A stretch of DNA of 41,552 bases from a virus, in IMG/VR virus record IMGVR_UViG_3300005732_000009, positions 1 through 41,552 of that record. One strand, 5' to 3'. Below the pieces are notes generated by a model, which saw only the letters and a program-made list of their open reading frames with translations, did no database searches and was not told where the DNA came from. Of the stretch, positions 1 through 6,196 are shown piece after piece; the stretch's first letter is position 1, and every line of letters starts with the position of its first letter. The position numbers were made by a program, and so were the translations under genes.

Positions 1-68
1 ACATCGTTGAACGACTCACCGCCCGGAACTGTCGCCCCGAAAAGCTTTAGGTGCGAGTAGGCCGCAGC
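1..68. repeat. Left copy of 68-bp exact terminal repeat
   Basis: Bases 1-68 are identical to 41485-41552. The minus-strand gene that starts at 107 runs off this end and continues in frame from the other end of the window once the overlap is collapsed. This is best explained as assembly overlap of a circular (or circularly permuted) phage genome, not as biological terminal redundancy. Confidence 0.95.
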
Positions 69-107
69 CGCCTCTTTGGCGTCCTTGCCTGAGCTATATC
101 CGGCCAT
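1..107 (-). CDS. Small hypothetical protein, 5' part (gene crosses the window junction)
   Basis: The ATG is at 107, preceded by a GGAGG 8-9 bases upstream. The product starts MAGYSSGKDAKEAAAAYSHL. The reading frame runs off the window at base 1 and continues at 41484 down to a TGA at 41355-41357, giving 78 aa in total. It is the last gene of the leftward late operon and overlaps the end of the preceding membrane-protein gene by 14 bases. The middle is proline-rich and the C-terminus is an amphipathic helix with no membrane segment. I do not recognise the family. Its position right after the lysis genes suggests a late accessory product. Confidence 0.75.
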   Translation of the reverse strand, partial: MAGYSSGKDAKEAAAAYSHLKLFGATVPGGESFND

Positions 108-309
108 TTCCGTCCTCCACGCCCGCGTCGGCACATCCGTGCACCTCGCAGGCCTCGTCTAGTAGTTGGTTAAGATGGTCTCGCACGGGCACCCCCGCGT
201 CTTGGGCGATCGATATGGGCGCCTGTGGCTTGCGTACTGTCGCGACGGCGACGGTGCACATGACGATAACGGCAGCCAAGGCCGAAACGGCCGGAGCGAT
301 TGGGCTCAT
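94..309 (-). CDS. Small membrane-anchored protein of the lysis region
   Basis: This 71-aa product has an N-terminal hydrophobic helix at about residues 4-24 (AVSALAAVIVMCTVAVATV), followed by a soluble tail that ends in a Cys- and Asp-rich stretch (CEVHGCADAGVEDG). The ATG overlaps the stop of the upstream gene (ATGA), as is typical of this tightly packed cluster. A single N-terminal anchor with a periplasm-directed tail would fit a spanin-like or holin-accessory role, but no family is recognised. An uncleaved anchor is more likely than a lipoprotein because no lipobox is visible. Confidence 0.7.
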   Translation of the reverse strand: MSPIAPAVSALAAVIVMCTVAVATVRKPQAPISIAQDAGVPVRDHLNQLLDEACEVHGCADAGVEDGNGRI

Positions 310-536
310 GGGGCACTCTTCTTGCGTTCGAGCGCTGCCCTGAGCGCATCCATTTTCCTGCCGAGCAGACTGTCTTCTTTGTGCTTCGCCTCAAGCTCGC
401 TCACCCGCGCCTCGTGGCTGGCCACGTTAGTCTGAAGCGTGACCGCCCAGATGATAGCGCCCGAAAGGACCGAGAGCACGAACGCGACGACCGCGAGGAC
501 AGTCTTGGCTGACTCGAAGCCCTTGATGATGCTCAC
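306..536 (-). CDS. Small membrane protein with C-terminal coiled coil
   Basis: I chose the GTG at 536, which overlaps the TGA of the preceding gene (GTGA). The longer upstream extension is Arg-rich shadow sequence. The 76-aa product has one transmembrane helix (about residues 10-31, TVLAVVAFVLSVLSGAIIW) and then a charged coiled coil (VSELEAKHKEDSLLGRKMDA) with a basic end. The plan of one membrane helix plus a coiled coil next to an endolysin resembles i-spanins or XhlA-type holin partners. I infer a role in lysis from context only. Confidence 0.7.
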   Translation of the reverse strand: MSIIKGFESAKTVLAVVAFVLSVLSGAIIWAVTLQTNVASHEARVSELEAKHKEDSLLGRKMDALRAALERKKSAP

Positions 537-865
537 AGCCGCGCCCCAATCCAAAAGCCGCCGCACGTAGCCGCGCCGACCGCAGCGCCTGCGAATCCCG
601 ACAGCCACTCCGAGCAGTCGCACGCGGGCGCGGGGGCATCGACGCACAGCGCTGCGGACTCGAGAGCTTGTGCCGCCTCACGTTTCACGGCCACGATCTC
701 GGCCCGTGCGCCAGCGAGCAGCCGCTCAGCCTCGGCGCCTCGGGCGAGTTTGCCGGCGATGACTTCAGCCTCGTGCTGGGTGAGGACCAGCGCCGGCTTA
801 TCGAGGCAGTGGCCCTCGGGATGGACGACGCCGAAGGTGGCGAGGGTCAGGAGCAGCCAGGTCAC
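533..865 (-). CDS. Putative spanin-like membrane protein
   Basis: This 110-aa product starts at a GTG overlapping the previous stop. It has an N-terminal hydrophobic segment (MTWLLLTLATFGVV), a central alpha-helical coiled-coil stretch of about residues 28-75 rich in Ala, Glu, Arg and Lys, a Cys cluster (CVDAPAPACDC), and a C-terminal Gly/Ala-rich hydrophobic segment. A membrane anchor followed by a coiled coil in a lysis cassette fits an Rz-type inner-membrane spanin. The second hydrophobic segment and the cysteines are atypical, so the call is tentative. No separate Rz1-like lipoprotein was found nested in it. Confidence 0.55.
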   Translation of the reverse strand: MTWLLLTLATFGVVHPEGHCLDKPALVLTQHEAEVIAGKLARGAEAERLLAGARAEIVAVKREAAQALESAALCVDAPAPACDCSEWLSGFAGAAVGAATCGGFWIGARL

Positions 866-1119
866 AGCCCACCCCCACTGCGGAAGCGATTACGCATCGC
901 GTCGATACCCTCGCGCTCCGCCTCATCCAGCGCGGGCCCAGGGTCTTCGATGTCATCAGCCTCTTCACGCAGCCGTCGAGCTCGACGCAGCCACTGGGCC
1001 GCAACCGGAGCCGCCACAGCGCCACCCGCGACGCGCTTGTCACCGGTGAGCCACCACGCGACGATGGCGATGAGGATGATGGCGAGGACGGCCCATGCCC
1101 AGCCGGGGATGCGGCTCAT
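862..1119 (-). CDS. Small single-pass membrane protein
   Basis: I chose the ATG at 1119 because GGAGGG lies six bases before it and it overlaps the upstream stop (ATGA); the ATG at 1140 precedes that ribosome site. The 85-aa product has one strong membrane helix (about residues 7-25, GWAWAVLAIILIAIVAWW), a short Gly/Ala linker, then a long charged helix (RRARRLREEADDIED). The topology is that of a membrane-anchored cytoplasmic or periplasmic helix. The family is not recognised; the position suggests a holin-accessory role. Confidence 0.7.
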   Translation of the reverse strand: MSRIPGWAWAVLAIILIAIVAWWLTGDKRVAGGAVAAPVAAQWLRRARRLREEADDIEDPGPALDEAEREGIDAMRNRFRSGGGL

Positions 1120-1397
1120 GCTTGGCCCTCCTGCGGACATTCGTCGGTGTGCTCATGCGGCCCGGTGCGTCGCTCGCACCAGCACCAGTGCCGGAGGCGG
1201 GGAAGCCCCGTGGAATCGTCGCGACTGTGGACCCAGAGGCTGCCGCCAAACATGCGAGCATCGTCAATCGCGTCTCTGAGCCGCTCGCGCCCCGCCATCG
1301 ACGCCTTCGCCCGCTCAAGGTGCATGAACGCCCGGTGAAAAGCTGCGCCGGCGATGGCGGAGACGATGACGATGACAAAGAACCAGCCCTCGCTCAT
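1116..1397 (-). CDS. Membrane-anchored Cys/His-rich small protein
   Basis: This 93-aa product has an N-terminal membrane helix (about residues 4-22, GWFFVIVIVSAIAGAAF). The soluble part ends in a Cys/His cluster (HWCWCERRTGPHEHTDEC), a plausible metal-binding knuckle of the C-x-C...H-x-H...C kind. GGAGGG precedes the ATG by seven bases, and the start overlaps the stop of the preceding gene. An odd combination of a membrane anchor with a potential zinc or disulfide site; function unknown. Confidence 0.7.
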   Translation of the reverse strand: MSEGWFFVIVIVSAIAGAAFHRAFMHLERAKASMAGRERLRDAIDDARMFGGSLWVHSRDDSTGLPRLRHWCWCERRTGPHEHTDECPQEGQA

Positions 1398-1576
1398 GCC
1401 TTCGCCCTCCGGCCAGCCAGGAGGTCAGCGCCACAGAACGCTGTCACGCAGCCGGCGGCGCCAGCATAGAAGCCGCCCGGGGCGTCGAGGTAGACGCCGA
1501 CCGTGCAGGCAACGAGGCCCGCGATGGCGACAATCATCTTGCGATAGCCGACGAGCGGCCTGAGTGCTTCAGTCAC
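1394..1576 (-). CDS. Putative holin (two membrane helices)
   Basis: This 60-aa protein starts at a GTG with GGAGG about ten bases upstream. Two hydrophobic segments are visible, KMIVAIAGLVACTVGVYL and FYAGAAGCVTAFCGADLL, joined by a short DAPGG turn, and the C-terminus is basic (AGRRAKA). Small size, two helices and a positively charged tail, downstream of an endolysin gene, are the usual marks of a class II holin. It is the best holin candidate among the six small membrane proteins here. Confidence 0.6.
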   Translation of the reverse strand: MTEALRPLVGYRKMIVAIAGLVACTVGVYLDAPGGFYAGAAGCVTAFCGADLLAGRRAKA

Positions 1577-1636
1577 GTGCGCGCCCTCCGTCTGGGATTA
1601 CGCATGTGTATTGGGCGCGCCCGCCGTCGAGGCCCA

Positions 1637-1894
1637 TCAGCAGCCCTCCCCATCACAGTCGTTGTCGAGTTCGAAACACTTACAGTCCGGCCTCTCGCCG
1701 CCGCACCAGTCGCACGTCCGGCCAGCGTAGATTCGCCCTCCGTCAGGAAGGGCGTACGCTGTCGTCTCGACGTCCTTCGCCCGCCCTGCAACGCCAAGGA
1801 GCCAATCAAGCGCCTGGATGTGCGCAGGCTCAAGCGGGGCGGCGACGTCACGGCTGTGCAGTCGCGTAGGGATGTACGTAAGCTCAGCAGCCAT
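1637..1894 (-). CDS. Small Cys-rich (zinc-knuckle-like) protein
   Basis: I chose the ATG at 1894 because GGAGGG is seven bases upstream and the codon overlaps the upstream TGA (TGATG). The 85-aa product has an N-terminal helical half and a C-terminal Cys cluster, CDWCGGERPDCKCFELDNDC followed by DGEGC, with at least six cysteines. It may bind zinc. The function is unknown; it is the third gene of the endolysin transcript. The 60-odd bases between it and the holin candidate hold only the latter's ribosome site. Confidence 0.65.
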   Translation of the reverse strand: MAAELTYIPTRLHSRDVAAPLEPAHIQALDWLLGVAGRAKDVETTAYALPDGGRIYAGRTCDWCGGERPDCKCFELDNDCDGEGC

Positions 1895-2208
1895 CAGCAC
1901 GCCCTCCCATTCACCAGGACGTCAGACTTGATGAACGCAGTAATGTCGGGCAGGTCAAAACCCTGCCGCGGCCCCGCAAAAACCCATGGGCCGAACATGC
2001 TGGGGACCCTGCTGACATCATCGACTTCGCCGATTCGCTCCAAAAAGGCCTGCGTCACCAGAGCATACTCACCAAGACAGCCATCACAGATGGTATCCGC
2101 AATCACCCTGTCGATGATGCTACCCTGCTCGTCGTACACGACGGCGGCGACCGCGTAGAGCGAGCCCGAGAACGGGCCCGGCTGCACAAGAATCGTCTGG
2201 TACTGCAC
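1894..2208 (-). CDS. Hypothetical protein downstream of the endolysin
   Basis: This 104-aa product starts at the GTG at 2208, which shares one base with the upstream TAG and lies seven bases after GGAGGG; the GTG at 2214 is too close to that site. It is a mixed alpha/beta sequence (QTILVQPGPFSGSLYAVAAV) with no recognised domain. Its last seven residues, LVNGRAC, are identical to those of the preceding endolysin because the two gene ends share a 21-bp repeat that also carries the next gene's ribosome site. Confidence 0.7.
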   Translation of the reverse strand: MQYQTILVQPGPFSGSLYAVAAVVYDEQGSIIDRVIADTICDGCLGEYALVTQAFLERIGEVDDVSRVPSMFGPWVFAGPRQGFDLPDITAFIKSDVLVNGRAC

Positions 2209-2230
2209 TAGCACGCCCTCCCATTCACCA
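1896..2230 (-). repeat. 21-bp repeated gene-junction sequence (1896-1916 and 2210-2230)
   Basis: The same 21 bases occur at two consecutive gene ends. Each copy encodes the terminal VNGRA region just before the stop and contains GGGAGGG, the ribosome site of the next gene. The rest of the two genes is unrelated, so the repeat is a property of the junction and not of a gene duplication. Confidence 0.85.
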
Positions 2231-2915
2231 ACTCGTTAAACCGCTCGCGAGGCCACTTGCCGCCCGGGTCCCAGCCGACGCCGATGATGCGGTCGCCTCG
2301 CCACTTGGTGCCGCGACGTAGCGGGTCGATGTCCTCGTGTCCCAGCACCGTCGGGCGCTTGCCTGACGTGCGGATGTCGATGCTGTGCGCATCCGCCAGC
2401 TCGATGACTAGCGCCGCCGTGTGCTCGACCTGTGCGTCGGTGTACGTGCCGTCAGGAAGCGGCAGCACGTCGACGCCGATGCTGATGGCGTTGATGTGCC
2501 GGCCGAAGAACTCCTGCGGAGTCGTCACGCCAGGCCACCGAGCGTCCCACCAGTCCCAGACCTTCGCGGGGTCGCGGCCGTGGCGATGCCACCCGGATTC
2601 CCCGCCGATGGGGCGAGCCCACAGGCGCCAGTCTGGCCGCTGGTAGCGCCCGTCAAGCGACGCCGAGTGTAGCGCGACACGCGTATCAGGGGCGAGGTTG
2701 TGCTGCGTGCCAGTGGGCCCGACGAGCACGTGACCGAAGTACTGCGCGCCGGACGTCCGGTACCAGTCGAGGGCCGCGGCTTCGTACTTGGCGGGATCGA
2801 CTGCATACGGCGCACGGCGCTCGGCGCGGACGGCGAGTCCTGAGCCGGTGGAGTGCATCACGATGCAGCGAATCGGCGAAGTGCGCGTTTTCAGATTGTT
2901 TGAGTGCGGCAGCAT
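2208..2915 (-). CDS. Endolysin, N-acetylmuramoyl-L-alanine amidase (Amidase_2)
   Basis: This 235-aa enzyme cleaves the amide bond between MurNAc and L-Ala in peptidoglycan at the end of the lytic cycle. Amidase_2 (T7 lysozyme-like, zinc-dependent) signatures are visible: the first His ligand in CIVMHSTGSG (H21), a GHVLVGPTGTQHNLAPD core strand, ALHSA, HINAISIGVDV, and the C-terminal GHEDIDPLRRGTKW...WDPG block that supplies the last His and the DPG motif. There is no signal peptide, so export needs a holin. The ATG at 2915 is preceded by AGGAGGG. It is the first gene of the lysis group. No separate cell-wall-binding domain is evident. Confidence 0.92.
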   Translation of the reverse strand: MLPHSNNLKTRTSPIRCIVMHSTGSGLAVRAERRAPYAVDPAKYEAAALDWYRTSGAQYFGHVLVGPTGTQHNLAPDTRVALHSASLDGRYQRPDWRLWARPIGGESGWHRHGRDPAKVWDWWDARWPGVTTPQEFFGRHINAISIGVDVLPLPDGTYTDAQVEHTAALVIELADAHSIDIRTSGKRPTVLGHEDIDPLRRGTKWRGDRIIGVGWDPGGKWPRERFNELVNGRAC

Positions 2916-3143
2916 GGGCCCTCCTGCTGCCCCGCATACTATCGCGAAAGCTGATAGTTCTCCACTCAGCCATCAATAATGCTGATACCTCGCAAATGAA
3001 CTTGGCGAGACCGCTGCCCGCTCGTACAGTGGTCTCGCTTCGGGAGTCACGCCTCCGAAGTCCCAGGTCGAGCGCGGAGCACACGACACCAGGGCGCCGG
3101 AACCCATCCGCTGTGGGTGGGCATTTTGTAAGGGAGGGTACCG
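2916..3143. other. Non-coding stretch with inverted repeats between endolysin and accessory island
   Basis: No gene is supported on either strand. It contains an inverted repeat at about 3005-3038 (arms GCGAGACC and GGTCTCGC, 18-base spacer) and next to it a smaller one at 3037-3060 (CTTCGG and CCGAAG). Neither is followed by a clear T-run. They may be weak terminators or protein-binding sites. This stretch should carry the promoter of the plus-strand gene at 3144, but I see no convincing -35/-10 pair. Confidence 0.45.
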
Positions 3144-3365
3144 ATGGACTGTCGGACCAACCGTGGCGTGGCGGGTGTCTGCCTCGAAACCGAATTGGGA
3201 ATCAGGCGGGCGTACCGCAGTGGTGGGAACGTGGGCTTGCTCGAATGGGTCCGCAACGAGACTGAGGGCTGTGGCCAGTCCGAGCTGTTGGCATTACTGC
3301 CAGCCGTTCGGCGTCTGGAGCGGTGGCTCAGCCTACAGGTCGCCGTGTCGGGCAGCGACGACTAG
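3144..3365 (+). CDS. Small hypothetical protein, paralogue of the facing gene at 3397-3558
   Basis: This 73-aa product starts at an ATG preceded by GGGAGGG at good spacing, which is strong support for a real gene on the strand opposite to the flanking late genes. Residues of about 12-40 (VCLETELGIRRAYRSGG, then LLEWVRNE) match the product of the convergent minus-strand gene at 3397-3558 (VCLETELEMRRALRRGG, then LIAWIAAQ). The rest is unrelated. The pattern looks like a short DNA- or protein-binding helix pair. Function unknown; it belongs to the accessory island. Confidence 0.65.
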   Translation: MDCRTNRGVAGVCLETELGIRRAYRSGGNVGLLEWVRNETEGCGQSELLALLPAVRRLERWLSLQVAVSGSDD

Positions 3366-3396
3366 CCACATCCCGGGAGACCGGGCGCCCACATCA

Positions 3397-3558
3397 TCAA
3401 GCCGCCAGCGCCTCGGCTAAGTCGGCCCGCGCCTCTTCTTCGACCTGCGCCGCAATCCAGGCGATGAGTGCCGGCCACCCGCCGCGACGGAGTGCCCGGC
3501 GCATTTCGAGTTCGGTTTCGAGGCAGACCTGTTTGACAGGCTTGCTTTTGTCGGTCAT
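3397..3558 (-). CDS. Small hypothetical protein (53 aa), paralogue of 3144-3365
   Basis: The ATG at 3558 is preceded by GGAGA seven bases upstream. The product is MTDKSKPVKQVCLETELEMR followed by a mostly helical acidic stretch (VEEEARADLAEALAA). Its central 29 residues align without gaps to the convergent plus-strand gene 3144-3365, and an 18-base identity (3177-3194 against the complement of 3511-3528) supports a shared origin. Two homologous mini-genes facing each other within 40 bases is unusual. Function unknown. Confidence 0.65.
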   Translation of the reverse strand: MTDKSKPVKQVCLETELEMRRALRRGGWPALIAWIAAQVEEEARADLAEALAA

Positions 3559-3594
3559 CTTTCAGTCTCCATTGTCTGCCTGATTGTGGAATTG

Positions 3595-3627
3595 AAACCG
3601 CGTCGCCCCACCTAGGTGACGCGGTTT
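3595..3627. terminator. Hairpin between two accessory genes
   Basis: A perfect 10-bp stem (AAACCGCGTC with GACGCGGTTT, 3595-3604 and 3618-3627) with a 13-base loop lies nine bases after the stop of the minus-strand gene 3636-3911. On the plus strand it is followed by TTTCCTCGTTTCT, so it may end transcription in either direction. It separates the small-gene pair from the longer accessory genes. Confidence 0.65.
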
Positions 3628-3635
3628 CCTCGTTT

Positions 3636-3911
3636 CTAAGGCTCGATATTGGTCAAGCCGGCTAAGAGTTGGAGCTGCCGAAGGCTGGACTTACGAACCT
3701 CGATAGCGAGACTCAGCAGGATCTCGGCGGTCGGTTCTCCATATGTCGCTGCTGCGGCCCTCAATTCTCGCACCGCCTCAAGAGTGGCGCTGTTCAGGTG
3801 AGCCGCTGCCAGGAATTTAGCAGCAATCTCGGGCGACTCTGAGCGGGCGTGCAGGAAGCCAAGCGCAGCAGCCCTCTTGATTCGGTGCGCTCGTAACTGC
3901 TCAATCGTCAT
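3636..3911 (-). CDS. Hypothetical helical protein of accessory island
   Basis: I chose the ATG at 3911, seven bases after GGTGGG; a GTG at 3923 in the same frame is possible. The 91-aa product (MTIEQLRAHRIKRAAALGFL) is almost entirely alpha-helical, basic at the N-terminus, with no membrane segment. It overlaps the end of the 349-aa gene upstream by 11 bases, so the two are probably translated together and act together. A hairpin follows its stop. I do not recognise the family. Confidence 0.65.
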   Translation of the reverse strand: MTIEQLRAHRIKRAAALGFLHARSESPEIAAKFLAAAHLNSATLEAVRELRAAAATYGEPTAEILLSLAIEVRKSSLRQLQLLAGLTNIEP

Positions 3912-4950
3912 CTTCTGACCCACCCATCAACCCCAGCAGGATAGGCTCGATGCTTCTCTTGGCTCGCCGCTTCTTCAGCCGTTTGCGCTTGGACTTGCGG
4001 CTGTCGATGTCAGCCTGAATCTTCGTAACAACCGCCGAGTGAACGTTGTTCTTGAGCAGAGCCATTCTCAGGTCGGTCTGCGAAGCGATCTCTTCGGTCA
4101 TCTCACGTCGCGCCTCAACAGATTGAAGCCGAGCGTAGACTGCCGCCACCTTGCGCTGCTCTTGCCGCGCCTGAAGCTCGGTGTGGTCGCGACGGGCGAT
4201 GATTGCGTGGATCTGCACTCGCTGCTTGAGAGTAGCCTCCCCTGACTCCAGCATGCTGATAAGATCCTTGTGGATATCGAACACGCTCACAGACGGAGTA
4301 GCCCCTACGCCGACAGACTCAAGAGCAGCCTGGGCCTCTGCACCAAGACGGGCGGAATCCAGCGCCTGCTCTGGGGTCGTGCTCAACCCCATCTTCCCGC
4401 GAATGAACGAAGCCAGCCCGCCGCCACCTGCCATCCCAACAACTCTCAGACACTGCTGAGCCCACCGCCGCTCGCGAGCGTGCAAGATTCCGTGAGCGTG
4501 CGCCTGATTGATGATCATCGCCATTGTATGAAGCGCTTCAACTCGCATGACTGACGCCGCCGGGCCGCGCGAATCTGGGCGGCGAAGGCGGCGCTGTCCA
4601 AGCGATGTCGGCGAAAGTTTTATTTCCCTTTCGTTCCAGTCGGTTAAGCCTATGTCTCGGCACGTTTTGCCCATCTCGGCCAAAGTTTTAATCAGCCGCT
4701 GAAGGATGCGGTCAACAATTGCGACCACCTTATGGAGTGGGTGACGGTACATACCGAGCGCGGGGCCAGCGGCTGCGTTGCCGACAAACACCACGCCGCC
4801 GGCTACAAACGCGTCAAGTACACAGAACCCGGTATCCAGGCCCTTGATGTAAGCGTTAGCACGCTGTGGCACCAACTGAGTGTCGTTCATTTGGACGACC
4901 TGAAGGTCGGGCGCATCTCCCGATTTGCGGCTCAGACAATGTTCTGACAT
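3901..4950 (-). CDS. Hypothetical 349-aa accessory protein with a possible membrane segment
   Basis: Three ATGs stand in tandem at 4956, 4953 and 4950; GGAGA fits the last best. Residues of about 38-68 form a Gly/Ala/Val-rich hydrophobic stretch (FCVLDAFVAGGVVFVGNAAA) that could be a membrane helix or hairpin. The middle and C-terminal halves are helical and charged, ending in a strongly basic run (RKSKRKRLKKRRAKRS) and then an acidic tip (GGSEDDD). By eye this gene is less GC-rich than the tail genes, as expected for recent transfer. Position behind an XRE regulator in a prophage-type island suggests an exclusion or defence role, but no motif shows it. Confidence 0.6.
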   Translation of the reverse strand: MSEHCLSRKSGDAPDLQVVQMNDTQLVPQRANAYIKGLDTGFCVLDAFVAGGVVFVGNAAAGPALGMYRHPLHKVVAIVDRILQRLIKTLAEMGKTCRDIGLTDWNEREIKLSPTSLGQRRLRRPDSRGPAASVMRVEALHTMAMIINQAHAHGILHARERRWAQQCLRVVGMAGGGGLASFIRGKMGLSTTPEQALDSARLGAEAQAALESVGVGATPSVSVFDIHKDLISMLESGEATLKQRVQIHAIIARRDHTELQARQEQRKVAAVYARLQSVEARREMTEEIASQTDLRMALLKNNVHSAVVTKIQADIDSRKSKRKRLKKRRAKRSIEPILLGLMGGSEDDD

Positions 4951-5015
4951 CATCATTCTCCAGTGTGAGGCCTCCGCTCGCGTCCGTGGAAAGAAGAGAG
5001 CAGGAAGCCAAGTTG

Positions 5016-5036
5016 AACCGCCTTCAGGCGGTTTTT
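5016..5036 (+). terminator. Rho-independent terminator
   Basis: A stem AACCGCC / GGCGGTT with a TTCA loop is followed on the plus strand by TTTTTCTGTTT. It lies between the minus-strand genes starting at 4950 and ending at 5043. The T-run points rightward, so it would stop plus-strand readthrough; on the minus strand the hairpin is followed only by TTCAACTT, so termination there would be weaker. Confidence 0.75.
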
Positions 5037-5042
5037 CTGTTT

Positions 5043-5300
5043 CTAGGCCGCGATCTGCTCGCCGCCGGCCATCTCTTCAGCTTGCTTCATCAGTTCTGAC
5101 GGCTTCATCCCGAGTGCTTCGGCAATGCCGCAGAGCGCCGACGCGCTCCATTGCCCTTGCCCGCGCTCCAGTTTGGACAGATATCCAGGCTGGACTGGAA
5201 AGTCCGCCATGCGCAGGAGGGCGAACATGGTCAGGCCCATGGACTTGCGCCCGTTCCGCACACATTTGCCTATTGCACGATTGATTGTACTGCTCTGCAT
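5043..5300 (-). CDS. XRE-family HTH regulator of accessory island
   Basis: This 85-aa protein begins at an ATG with GGAGG six bases upstream. It is essentially one helix-turn-helix domain of the Cro/C1 (HTH_3) type: a helix around GKCVRNGRKSMGLT, then PGYLSKLERGQGQW (recognition helix with the typical LSKLERG), then SASALCGIAEALGMKPSELM. It diverges from a second HTH gene at 5482 across a 181-base regulatory region and heads the minus-strand accessory genes. It probably controls the island and not the main lysis-lysogeny switch, which lies at 32 kb. Confidence 0.8.
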   Translation of the reverse strand: MQSSTINRAIGKCVRNGRKSMGLTMFALLRMADFPVQPGYLSKLERGQGQWSASALCGIAEALGMKPSELMKQAEEMAGGEQIAA

Positions 5301-5481
5301 CTGACGCCTCCTTTTGCGTGGCCTATACTTTTCTAGGGGCCTGTGAATGTTCCGTCAAGCACATTTTCTGCGACCTGTCTGGAATCTAACGCTGTCATGA
5401 ATTTTATGACAAGCGCTCCTGCGATCAGACTCTCCACGATTTTCGGGCTGCTAGAGCCCGCCGCTCTGGTAGTGTCCAGCT
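5301..5481. promoter_or_regulatory. Divergent regulatory region between two HTH genes, with 19-bp dyad
   Basis: A sigma70-like promoter for the minus-strand gene is visible: TTGACG (complement of 5353-5358), 17 bases, TAGAAA (complement of 5330-5335). A 19-bp near-perfect dyad TGTCATGAATTTTATGACA lies at 5393-5411 (8 of 9 pairs) and is a good operator candidate for one of the two HTH proteins. The plus-strand gene at 5482 has no recognisable ribosome site, so its message may be leaderless or nearly so. Confidence 0.6.
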
Positions 5482-6144
5482 ATGAGCACCAAGGCGACAC
5501 CGAAGACAGTCGGCGGGCTGCCTGAGCAGATCAGGTCATCCTTGGCCGACCTGCGAGCTGAGCGCGGGCTAACGACTCGCGACGTCGCCGAGCGGACTGG
5601 ACTAAACAGATCGGCTGTCAGCGCTTTAGAGCGCGGCGTTCGCCAGGTGACCGTTCACGACATTGAGGCACTGTCAAAGTGCTACGGAGTTGAGCCCGTC
5701 AGCCTATTCGGGGCGGCTCCTGCCCTTGGGGATCTCGTGGTCGCCCGGCTGCTCCGTCGGATGCGGACGCTGTTTGAGAGGGTGCTGAAGGCGGCCAAGA
5801 CCGCGGCTCATTACGATGGCGTCGCGAAGCTGCGGCGAACGATTGAGTTGATTGAACAAGGCGACGTCGAAGCGGGGCGCCGGCAATTCAGGCTCTGCTC
5901 ACCATGGGTGCTGGCGAATCTTCGCGATGAGAGCGGCGAGGTTGTCTACGCACGCGAGGCTGAGCGCCCGGAAGAGGGTGATAGTGACGATGACTTGAGC
6001 ACCCTGCCAGCCGTTGCTGCGACTCAGGGCCTGGACTATCTCGCTGGAGCGATGGCGACGCTCGCACGAAGCGGCCCAGAGCGCACACGCGTCCTCTGGA
6101 TGCAAGACGTTGCGGCGCAACGGGCGCTCAAGAGTCAGGGCTAA
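5482..6144 (+). CDS. XRE-family HTH regulator with long C-terminal domain
   Basis: This 220-aa protein has an N-terminal Cro/C1-type HTH at about residues 18-72: SSLADLRAERGLTTRDVAER, then TGLNRSAVSALERGVRQ and DIEALSKCYGVEPVSLF. The remaining 145 residues are helical, with an acidic linker (ERPEEGDSDDD), and match no domain I know; there is no visible LexA/CI-type Ser-Lys autoprotease. It could be a repressor with a sensor or oligomerisation domain. The start lacks a Shine-Dalgarno. It is followed 52 bases later by a lipoprotein gene that it may control. Confidence 0.8.
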   Translation: MSTKATPKTVGGLPEQIRSSLADLRAERGLTTRDVAERTGLNRSAVSALERGVRQVTVHDIEALSKCYGVEPVSLFGAAPALGDLVVARLLRRMRTLFERVLKAAKTAAHYDGVAKLRRTIELIEQGDVEAGRRQFRLCSPWVLANLRDESGEVVYAREAERPEEGDSDDDLSTLPAVAATQGLDYLAGAMATLARSGPERTRVLWMQDVAAQRALKSQG

Positions 6145-6196
6145 GCTCGCCTCGAAATAATCCCACCCTCACCGCGTCTACTACCCGGAGGCCACA

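Noticed and set aside
668-1279. Plus-strand frame of 203 codons in the lysis region
   Set aside because: It is Ser/Arg/Ala-rich and opposite to a tightly coupled series of minus-strand membrane-protein genes.
2421-3265. Plus-strand frames opposite the endolysin and in the gap after it
   Set aside because: They are antisense to a certain gene or in a region with inverted repeats, with unlikely composition.
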